From Hadesarchaea archaeon (GTDB taxonomy: Archaea > Hadarchaeota > Hadarchaeia > Hadarchaeales > Hadarchaeaceae): a stretch of 64,000 nt of DNA. The translations under genes were made by a program, and so were the position numbers. This document shows, in pieces, positions 53,963 through 61,200 of this stretch (position 1 is the stretch's first letter; each line of letters opens with the position of its first letter). The notes under the pieces were generated by a model that saw only the letters and a program-made list of their open reading frames with translations, did not search any database and was not told the DNA's origin. The DNA is taken from assembly GCA_029259175.1 (NCBI GenBank), contig JAPDJH010000005.1:57913-121912 (forward strand). The letters are read 5' to 3'.

Positions 53963-54829
53963 ATGGTGCTCGAAGTCATTCGCAGATTCGATCCTTGGTC
54001 GGATTCTTGGTGCACCTGTCCAAAAAAGTACAGCCTGAACCCATATACGGGATGTGCACATCGCTGTGTCTACTGCTATATCACTTCTTACATTCCACGG
54101 GCATTTGAATGCCGGCCCAAACGGAATCTGCTGGAGAGGGTGGAGCGCGATATTAGAAAAATAGAGAAGGGCGTGCACGTAAGCATGTCGAACAGTTCGG
54201 ATCCATACCCGCCTCTCGAAGCGGAACTACGGCTCACCCGTGGGTGTTTAGAGCTTTTTCAGAAGAATGCGATCCCGGTACAAATAATCACCAAATCTGA
54301 CTTGGTGGTAAGAGACCTGGAGATTCTGAAGAATATGTGCTGTGTGGTAAGCTTCACGATCACTACTATGGATGAACGAGTCAGACGCAAACTTGAGCCC
54401 GGTGCACCTCCAAGTGAAAAGAGACTCCAAGCAATGCGTGAACTCGCCGAATTAGGGATTGCTGTCACTTTACGTTTAGATCCGGTGTTTCCGGTGTTGA
54501 ACGAGGGAGAAGTAGAAGAAATAGTGGAGGCTGCGGTTAGTGCGGGGGCGCTTCACGTGACCACATCTACTTTCAAGCCTCGGGCTGATGGGTGGAAAAG
54601 GTTTTCCCAAGTATTTCCACGTGTTGCAGAGCAAATCCGTGATCTTTATTTTGTCGAAGGGTTTAGAAGACACAATGCATTTTATTTGCCAGACAACGAG
54701 CGTCGAAGGCTGCTGGAAATGGTAGCTAAAGCCTGTCAACGGAATCGTGTTAGTGTAGCGTTCTGCCGTGAAGGAATAAAGTTCAAAGCGCCCAGTTGCG
54801 ATGGGAGCCACTTACTCGGAGACTTCTGA
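53963..54829 (+). CDS. SPL-family radical SAM protein
   Basis: 288 residues from the ATG at 53963 (a TTG one codon upstream is in frame). The 4Fe-4S motif is CAHRCVYC; NPYTGCAHRCVYCYI, SNSSDPYPPLEAELRLTRGCLELF and ITKSDLVVRDLEIL are characteristic of the spore-photoproduct-lyase-like COG1533 group. Archaeal members are uncharacterised, often called DNA-repair photolyase-like. Its 3' end overlaps the convergent primase-like gene by 18 nt. Confidence 0.88.
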   Translation: MVLEVIRRFDPWSDSWCTCPKKYSLNPYTGCAHRCVYCYITSYIPRAFECRPKRNLLERVERDIRKIEKGVHVSMSNSSDPYPPLEAELRLTRGCLELFQKNAIPVQIITKSDLVVRDLEILKNMCCVVSFTITTMDERVRRKLEPGAPPSEKRLQAMRELAELGIAVTLRLDPVFPVLNEGEVEEIVEAAVSAGALHVTTSTFKPRADGWKRFSQVFPRVAEQIRDLYFVEGFRRHNAFYLPDNERRRLLEMVAKACQRNRVSVAFCREGIKFKAPSCDGSHLLGDF

Positions 54830-55627
54830 AACGGTCGTTTGAACTGGGACTGTTGCTGGAGCGAATCTCGTTAAGGCGCGGGCCGGAGCCGGCGGTAGAG
54901 TCCACCTTGCTGGCCTAAGATGAGGTGGCGTGGCTTGAAGTATAGTAAACGAGTCCAACTCATCTGGATTCACAGGTACTGAAACGAGATTAGTGCGGGG
55001 GTTCAGGCTCATCGGCGCTAAAAGGAGGCCTCGCCTGACACGGAGCTCGGAGAGGAGGCAAATCCCCGCTTCACTTTCGAGCTGGAGGGAAGAAGGAGAG
55101 AGAGCATGAGTGCTCACATCGGAAGAAACGACGATGGTGCTCGCTATGTAATCAGTTAGCTTGTGATGGAGATCGTCGAGAGCCTGGAGATTTCCGAACC
55201 AGCACTCGTAAGGGATATAAGCCAGCGGTACTATTATATCGAATCCTAGCTGTCCATCGTACTTCACCCATGGCTCTATCCCTAGAGATCGGAGCGCCTG
55301 CACGATCAGCTTAGTGATGCACTTACTGATCTTCAATCCTCCTTTTTGTGGCCGCACCGTCCAGACCAAATCGCGACCCACCGGTTGTTCTGGTCCTCCG
55401 GCGTAGTACCAATAAGAGATATAAAAGGCCTGTGCACCTTGGGCGACATACTGACGGATGTTCTCTGGTGTTAATCTGATAGGTTTTCGTTCGTTGCCTA
55501 CACGTTCATAGCGTTGGATGGATTGAATCCGAGAGTTATAGATTGCACTCTCTCGCACTCCCATGCCCATTGTGCTATTAGCGGAAAGCAGGAGGATCGA
55601 TTGCACATCGCATCGCTCGTAGTACAT
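54812..55627 (-). CDS. Catalytically degenerate archaeo-eukaryotic primase-fold protein beside the origin
   Basis: 271 residues from the ATG at 55627: CCGGAGGG lies upstream and TTTATAAA (55659-55667) places the TSS near 55637, so a TTG at 55645 is unlikely. The layout follows AEP small primase/LigD-polymerase domains: RDLVWTVRP (86-93) where DLVFDLDP would hold catalytic aspartates, VKYDGQLGFDIIVPL (121-135) where SGGxGLHVxVPL holds the histidine, and LRVRRGLLLAPMSLNPRTNLVSVPV (195-219) where RxLRxPxSLHxKTGL is expected. All three catalytic motifs are altered. The C-terminal ~45 residues are Pro/Ala-rich. A structural or DNA-binding replication role is inferred from the adjoining ORB. Confidence 0.72.
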   Translation of the reverse strand: MYYERCDVQSILLLSANSTMGMGVRESAIYNSRIQSIQRYERVGNERKPIRLTPENIRQYVAQGAQAFYISYWYYAGGPEQPVGRDLVWTVRPQKGGLKISKCITKLIVQALRSLGIEPWVKYDGQLGFDIIVPLAYIPYECWFGNLQALDDLHHKLTDYIASTIVVSSDVSTHALSPSSLQLESEAGICLLSELRVRRGLLLAPMSLNPRTNLVSVPVNPDELDSFTILQATPPHLRPARWTLPPAPARALTRFAPATVPVQTTVSEVSE

Positions 55628-55702
55628 CTTTTCCCTCCGGTCCAAAACTCAAGAGGGATTTATAAACGGATTGAGAGGAGGGGTCGCCGAAAGTATTCTG
55701 CC

Positions 55703-55728
55703 CGACCCCTTTGTTTCCACTGGAGATG
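55703..55728 (-). promoter_or_regulatory. Origin recognition box 1
   Basis: Read on the minus strand: CTCCAGTGGAAACAAAGGGG followed by TCG, agreeing with the euryarchaeal/crenarchaeal ORB consensus including the G-string. About 75 nt upstream of the degenerate primase-like gene. Confidence 0.8.
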
Positions 55729-55778
55729 ATTTGATAATTAGCATTAGATTATTTATGATATAATAATAGATAAACTAG

Positions 55779-56147
55779 GTGCAGATATTGAGTGAACTAG
55801 ATTGGTTGGCTGGATTTCTCGATGCTTGTGGGTGTTTTACAAAAAATAAGTTAAAAATAGTCAGAAAAACCGAGAATAGGCTAAAAATTTATCGGTATCA
55901 AAACCCTGTTCTGTTTGTGGTAAATAATGATCCTTCTCCACTGGAAATAGTGAGGCGGATGATCGGGGGAGGGAAAATAATTCGAATAGGAGGTTCATAC
56001 CGATTAGAGGTCCGACGCAAGCAAGATGTTTTACGGGTTGTGGAACTGATAGATGGGCGGTTGAGATCCTTTAAAAAGAAAGAAGTCTTTGAGAAATGGA
56101 AATGGTTGGTTTTCCAGTGGAAACAAAGGAGTACCAGGATCCACTGA
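55779..56147 (+). CDS. LAGLIDADG-like protein without catalytic acid, inside the origin
   Basis: 122 residues from a GTG at 55779 (a TTG at 55788 with AGGTG upstream is an alternative). LDWLAGFLDACGCFTKNKLKIVRKTENRLKIYRYQNPVLFVVNNDPSPLEIVRRMIGGG matches a single-motif LAGLIDADG domain, but the acid at motif position 8 is Cys (LAGFLDACG), so cleavage is unlikely. Lys/Arg content is high. The gene sits between the two ORBs, and ORB 2 is part of its last codons. It could be a relic of a homing endonuclease or a DNA-binding protein co-opted at the origin, as LAGLIDADG folds have been in WhiA. Confidence 0.68.
   Translation: MQILSELDWLAGFLDACGCFTKNKLKIVRKTENRLKIYRYQNPVLFVVNNDPSPLEIVRRMIGGGKIIRIGGSYRLEVRRKQDVLRVVELIDGRLRSFKKKEVFEKWKWLVFQWKQRSTRIH
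56111..56131 (+). promoter_or_regulatory. Origin recognition box 2
   Basis: TTTCCAGTGGAAACAAAGG followed by AG, inside the 3' end of the LAGLIDADG-like gene. Inverted relative to ORB 1, 383 nt away. It conserves the dyad and AAACAAA part with a slightly weaker G-string. Confidence 0.78.
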
Positions 56148-56148
56148 G

Positions 56149-56988
56149 TTAGCTCTCTTCTCCTTTGCTCAGTAACTCTGCTGTTTTTTGAAGCGCGCGC
56201 TCGATTTTCTCCGGCACTTTGCTGGGCTTGATTGAAAGGCGCGCCACCTTTGTAGCGATCTCCTGTATGGCCTTGCTGGCCACCGTTCGGGGGTAGAGGG
56301 CGAGCACTGGCATATTCTTTCTGAAGGCATCGCCCACCAATGGGTCTTCGGGGATGATTCCCAGCAGAGGGGCAACGGCGCTGAGCTTTTTGCCCCACTC
56401 CCTCACATCCACGCCTCGAGGGACTTTGTTGAGCACGGTTCCCACCGGGCGCACATCCATAAATTCCTTCAGCCCGCGTGCAGTGTTTATGGTGGCTTCC
56501 ACGGAGTCATCGTTGGGTTCGGCGACGAAGATCAGACCATCCGCCACGGCGGTGAGGATAAGGTGCTCAAAACTCATCGATGCAGGGGTGTCGATCACTA
56601 TGTACTCAAATCGCTTTCGCAACTTTTTTATGATCTGGTCAAACTTCCGCTTCGTTTCTTCAATGAAGGAAAGAAAGTCGCCCCTGATGACTGGGAGGAA
56701 GCGCCCCCCTGCAGGCAACACCGCCAGATTCGGATAGAGTGGCTCCCCCTCGGATTCCAGCTGGGAAAGGTAGATTGCTTCTTCCAATGGTTTTCCCTCC
56801 AAAACCTGCGCGAGGGTCACATCATAATCGGGACACATCTTCAGTTCGACTGAGCGGATGTGCATGTCTCCGTCCACCAGCAGAACCCAGTTCTTGGGAA
56901 AGAGCTTCGCCAGCGAGATGGCGAGTCCCATCGAGAAGGTACTCTTCCCAACGCCTCCCTTGGTTCCGACGACCGAGATTACGCTCAT
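56149..56988 (-). CDS. ParA/MinD-family ATPase next to the origin
   Basis: 279 residues. Deviant Walker A KGGVGKST (10-17), LLVDGDMHIRSV, and Walker B-like YIVIDTPAS. SVISVVGTKGGVGKSTFSMGLAISLAKLF is typical. Such ATPases position chromosomes, plasmids or complexes. Its end is one base after the LAGLIDADG-like stop codon and 18 nt from ORB 2, so a role in origin segregation is plausible. No ParB-like gene is visible; the winged-helix gene next to it is a candidate partner. Confidence 0.85.
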   Translation of the reverse strand: MSVISVVGTKGGVGKSTFSMGLAISLAKLFPKNWVLLVDGDMHIRSVELKMCPDYDVTLAQVLEGKPLEEAIYLSQLESEGEPLYPNLAVLPAGGRFLPVIRGDFLSFIEETKRKFDQIIKKLRKRFEYIVIDTPASMSFEHLILTAVADGLIFVAEPNDDSVEATINTARGLKEFMDVRPVGTVLNKVPRGVDVREWGKKLSAVAPLLGIIPEDPLVGDAFRKNMPVLALYPRTVASKAIQEIATKVARLSIKPSKVPEKIERALQKTAELLSKGEES

Positions 56989-56992
56989 GGTC

Positions 56993-57439
56993 TCACTTCT
57001 TGCTTACCGATCCTCCAAAAATATTCCGAAGACTCTCTTTTAGCTCTTCAGGGCTCCTCACCACGGCGCGGTGCTGGGGAACAAAGGGTTTTTCCCTCAT
57101 GCGCAGGTGGGTGCGGATGTCAGCGGCTTTGTACACCATTTTTGCTCGCCCCTGCGTTCCCCTTAGGCTTTCGATCCCCACAAGCCCCGCCCGTACGAGA
57201 TAGTTGAGGTGATGTTTGATAAGGGTTGCCGGAAGCTTTCGCCCCATCACACGCCTGAGCCTCTCCGCCAGCTCGAACTGTCGCATGGGGCCCTTGTCGA
57301 GTTCGCGGTAAATCGCATAGCGGACGGGGTGGGCGATGGCTTTCGCGATCTCCAGTTGTCGTGCATCGTTGAGGATTTCCCACCCCTCTTCCGCCGGTTC
57401 GAAAACCAGCTTTATGCGTTTGGGTCTTTCAATCTTCAT
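56993..57439 (-). CDS. Winged-helix DNA-binding protein
   Basis: 148 residues. ARQLEIAKAIAHPVRYAIYRELDKGPMRQFELAERLRRVMGRKLPATLIKHHLNYLVRAGLV (about 25-90) is an ArsR/GntR-like winged helix; the C-terminal ~55 residues contain PFVPQHRAVVRSPEELKESLRNIFGG. It starts four bases before the ParA gene on the same strand, suggesting an operon. It may be the DNA-binding partner of the ATPase or a transcription regulator; nothing decides between these. Confidence 0.82.
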   Translation of the reverse strand: MKIERPKRIKLVFEPAEEGWEILNDARQLEIAKAIAHPVRYAIYRELDKGPMRQFELAERLRRVMGRKLPATLIKHHLNYLVRAGLVGIESLRGTQGRAKMVYKAADIRTHLRMREKPFVPQHRAVVRSPEELKESLRNIFGGSVSKK

Positions 57440-57574
57440 TTGGTTTCCGATTTCTTTTCTGACTTAGCGGAATAAAAAATTTTTTTCATTCCAAGTTGAT
57501 GTTTCATCGAAAAGAGATCGAAAGCAGAACCGTTTTTTCATGCTCGCATTTCTGGGCGGTTGCTGGGGGTTTTC

Positions 57575-57815
57575 TTGGAGTCGTGAGCGGGTTCTCTTCG
57601 GAAACCTTGACCTCCGAAGTTGGCGACTCTGGGCCGCCTTTAGGGCCGGAACCCGCACGGCCCCGTTCCCGGAGCGCTGCTCCGGAAACCTCTTCCCCGG
57701 GCCTGCCGATCCGCGCAGTTCTGCTTCCCGCAGAGCGCCACGGACGGTGCGAGAAGCGCTCTCTGGAGTCACCGATCTGGGCATTCCGTAGAGCGGTTCC
57801 GCCTCTCCCTTTAAG
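57575..57815. ncRNA. GC-rich stretch with stacked perfect hairpins, candidate structured RNA
   Basis: The ~480 nt between two winged-helix genes have no convincing reading frame but hold four perfect hairpins: GAGTCG/CGACTC (57578-57629) enclosing CTTCGG/CCGAAG (57596-57619); CCGGAGC-GCT-GCTCCGG (57669-57685); AGAGCGC/GCGCTCT (57732-57762); and GCGG-TT-CCGC near 57793. No SRP or RNase P hallmark is found on either strand. Strand and ends are not resolved; GCGAAAGTATTT at 57840 resembles a promoter for the downstream gene. Confidence 0.45.
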
Positions 57816-57918
57816 CTTGTTTCGGGGAGAGGGATGGGCGAAAGTATTTGCGGGGTCAGGAGTTTCGAAGAGAACCTCGTGAGCAAAACTTTAAACACCA
57901 CCGGTCCGAGAGAGATTT

Positions 57919-58260
57919 GTGCACGACGCAGATTTGGTAAAGCAGCGGATTTTGCTTGAACTGAAAAGCCGTCCAGCATCCACCTTGTGGAAATTAGCGA
58001 ACACGCTCGGACTGCCGGTTTCAGAAATAGAAGAAACGCTGGTGGGGCTCGCTGATAGCGGACTGGTCAGAGTGACGGCATCTGGCTGGGAGCTCACCGC
58101 GCGGGGGCTGGAGTGGCTCGGAAGGTCCGCCGAGACCCCTTCCCCGAACAAACAGCCGAGCAAGGTAGGGCGCCCGAAGGAAGTAGTCAAGATCCCCCTG
58201 CCAAGCGATGTGGAGCGCTCCAAGAAAGTCCGCAAGCCCTTCAAGGAAGAGAAGGACTAG
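57919..58260 (+). CDS. Winged-helix-like protein with basic tail
   Basis: 113 residues from a GTG at 57919. LVKQRILLELKSRPASTLWKLANTLGLPVSEIEETLVGLADSGLVRVTASGWELTARGLEWL is a MarR/winged-helix-like fold (~5-70). The C-terminal 40 residues are Pro/Lys/Arg-rich. An ACTTTAAAC box ~25 nt upstream would give a nearly leaderless mRNA. It overlaps the convergent surface-protein gene by four bases. Confidence 0.78.
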   Translation: MHDADLVKQRILLELKSRPASTLWKLANTLGLPVSEIEETLVGLADSGLVRVTASGWELTARGLEWLGRSAETPSPNKQPSKVGRPKEVVKIPLPSDVERSKKVRKPFKEEKD

Positions 58261-61200
58261 TCTCCTTGTGCTGGCTTGAGTAGTTTCTTCGCCCTACTTC
58301 TCTTCACTTTTGCTGGTTTTGTTTTTTCCTTCTTTCTCAGTTCCTCCACAGCTGGGGCGAGCAGATCTTTATAGGTTTGGATCACTGGTGGGAGCTCCTC
58401 TGATTTGCGTTTTCGGACCACTGGCCGTTTGAGCTCTACCTTGGCAGGCCGTCCTCTCCACCACCTTATGAATCTCACGGAACCGAAGATGCCTAGCGGC
58501 GCGATGAAGATAAGTGCGAGCAGGTATACTGGGAACGCTGGTGAAGGAGGCAGAACGGTCTCCGACTCGACCCCGCTGCCGAAGAATCCGAGGGCTGGAG
58601 CACTGACGGAGAAGTAAATATAGTTGGCATCTCTGTCAGTAAACGTGGCGGGGAGCGCTTCCCACTCTCCCTCTTCCCGCCAATAATAGACGTGGATGAG
58701 GTGTTCTTTGCCGGGGTCGGCCAGCCAGCTGGGCAACCTCACTTGCAGGGTAAGGTCTTGGATCAAGGCCGGATCTAGATTGGTGAGAAGCTGGAAGTAC
58801 TGGTAGGGGCGCACGGGGATCGGAGGCATATTCTCTGGTAGATTTTCAATAGTTTCGATCCGCATCCACCCCCCGGGCACGTTTTCGGAGGGCACGAAAG
58901 AGACGGCAACGAGATCGGTTCCTAGTTCGGAGAAGTCGAGCTCTACGTTTTCTCCAGCGGGGGCGGTCGGGATTTCCACGGTCCCGACTCGGGCCCGGAG
59001 TTCTATCTCATCCATGGCGGTCGAGACGTTCCCCGCGCGATCCCTCACCCGAGCATAGACGTGCTTCAATCCTTCTGGTAGTGAAAGGGTGTAGGTGCGC
59101 TGGACGTCGAAGGGCTCCCATTCGGTCCACTGGACGAGATCCTCGCTGAATTGCATCTCAGCTATTTCTGAAAGTTCGTCGACGGCGGCGAGGGACAGAG
59201 TCACTTCGCGGGAGAGGGTAAAGGGTGAGTTCTCGTTGATCGTGAAGTTTAGAATTCGGGGTGGCGTGGTGTCGATTCCGCAGCGGGTGTCGGCGGTTTC
59301 GGGTGGGGCCTCGGTGTTGTTGCCGTCGTCCGTGGCGATCGAGTAGAACTCGTAGTGCCCGTCGTTTTCGGGGGCGATGAAGGACCAGCTCCAGGGAGCT
59401 TCGGTGTCGGTCGCGAAACTCTTCCACTCGCTCCAGGGGTCGTTCTCATTCGCGCGGTAGCGGTAGTAGAGGGCAACGCTGGTGACCGTTCCGTCCGCGT
59501 CGCTGGCCTGCGCAGTGATGACCACGGGAAGCTGCGAGTGCCAATAAGGCTCGATGTTTTCAACGAAGGACACGGGCGGAACCGGTGCTGGCCCGGGAGC
59601 GGAGCCGCCGGCCGCTTCTTGAATAGTCACTGTGTGAGCATAGATTTTCTCATTCCCCGCCGCGTCTCTGGCCTTGATTTGAATGGTGTGGTCGCCGGTT
59701 GAGAGAGCTCCTGTGTTAAAGCTGAAGCTCACCTCCGGAGCCGGAAGGGCAGGACTAATGTCGACGATGGGCTCCCACGCACCACCATCCACACTGTAGC
59801 GTAACCACGTGATATCGGTTCCCGTCCCGTTGACCTTTCCGCTGTAGTCCAAGGAGGTCTCGGTTGTTGGTGAGGAGGGGACACTCATGTCGAAGAACTG
59901 GGGAGGATCGGTGTCGATCTGGAACTTCCAAACCTCGGACCACCGGAGCTGATTTCCGGAGCGATATCCTCCCACACGCCAGTACCACACCTCGTCCTCG
60001 AGCGTGGCGGTGTAGGAGTTCTCCCGGATGTTGTCGTTGTCGATGGTGGGGGAGGAGAAGTCTGGGTCGTTGTCCACTTGGAGCCAGAAGTTGTCTACTG
60101 GGCACAGGTTGTCCCAGCGAAGCGTGACGGTTGGCTCATTGGTGATGGTGTTGTTGTCGGGAGAGAACAGGATTGGGGCTACGCTGAGGGTGCTTGATTG
60201 CCAGCTCTCAGCGACGCGCCAGAGCGGAGCGGTTTTGCCCGATCCTGCCCACTCAGCGACAGTTCTCCACACCCCTTTTGTTGCTCGTAGTGCAGAGTCC
60301 CATCTTTCCACCCAGCCCCACCGTGAAACCGAGGAGAGGAGAAGCGCCTTCCACTCCTCGACGACGCTCCACACCCCCGGCGCTTCTGCTTCTCCACTCC
60401 ACTCTTCAACAGCTTTCCATTCAGCCGTTATGGGATTTGTTTTGGCTGACCAACTTTCGATGAGTGTCCACTGGGCCATCTTTACCCCGATTTCTCCAGT
60501 CCAGCATTCAGCGGCCCTCCACTTCCCAGCACTGGAATGAAGAGCACCGGTCCAAGATTCAACATTCTTCCACTCTGCCGGGGTCTTCATTGTCCCCGTC
60601 CACTGCTCAGCGCTTGTCCACAGGATTGTTTTTGGTTTCACCCCTCCTTGCCAGGATTCGGTGGCTTTCCATCCAGCCGTTTCCGAGCGCACGGTTGTAG
60701 TCCAAGACTCGTGCGCGCACCACTCGGCAAGCGTTTCAAGCGCTCCGCTCCACCCTTCCGCGAGTTCCCAAGCCACCTCTTTGCTCCTTGGATTAGCAGT
60801 CCATCCTTCAGCTGCATTCCACTGAGTTGTTTTCGATATGGTTCCGCTTACCCATGACTCGACACTGAGCCACGCGGCTGTTCGCTTGATCTCGGCCGTC
60901 CACAGCTCAACCGAGACCCAAACTCCGCGTCCTTGGATCGAGCAGCTCCACTGTTCGAGCTCCCGCCACGTCGCGATGATGATCACCCACGTGTTCTCCG
61001 ACCAGTTCTCAACCCCTCCCGTGCCAAGCGCTGCGACACGCCACCAATACACGCCGGGGGGCAGAGCGTTTTCGATCTCTATGAGGTTTTCGTTGGCCGG
61101 GATGTTCGCGTTGTCGTAGAGATTGTCTCCGTCCGCGAAGTTCGGATCGTTATCGATGACGAGTCGATATCCGGACTCTCCGGTCACATCGGTCCAGCGG

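Larger units (their letters stand above)
55680..56150. other. Candidate replication origin with inverted ORBs and AT-rich core
   Basis: ORB 1 lies at 55703-55728 on the minus strand (TCCAGTGGAAACAAAGGGG core) and ORB 2 at 56111-56131 on the plus strand (TTTCCAGTGGAAACAAAGG core); both keep the dyad and the G-string side. They point outwards and enclose an AT-rich tract (especially 55731-55775 and 55845-55905). A partial reversed core, CAGTGGATC on the minus strand, is at ~56138-56146. The G-string of ORB 1 is one arm of a 7-bp inverted repeat GGGGTCG/CGACCCC (55680-55709). An AEP-like gene and a ParA gene flank the site. Origin function is inferred. Confidence 0.72.

Noticed and set aside
57464..57979. 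171-codon frame on the minus strand between the winged-helix genes
   Set aside because: Composition-driven, overlaps perfect RNA-like hairpins, and shows no domain.
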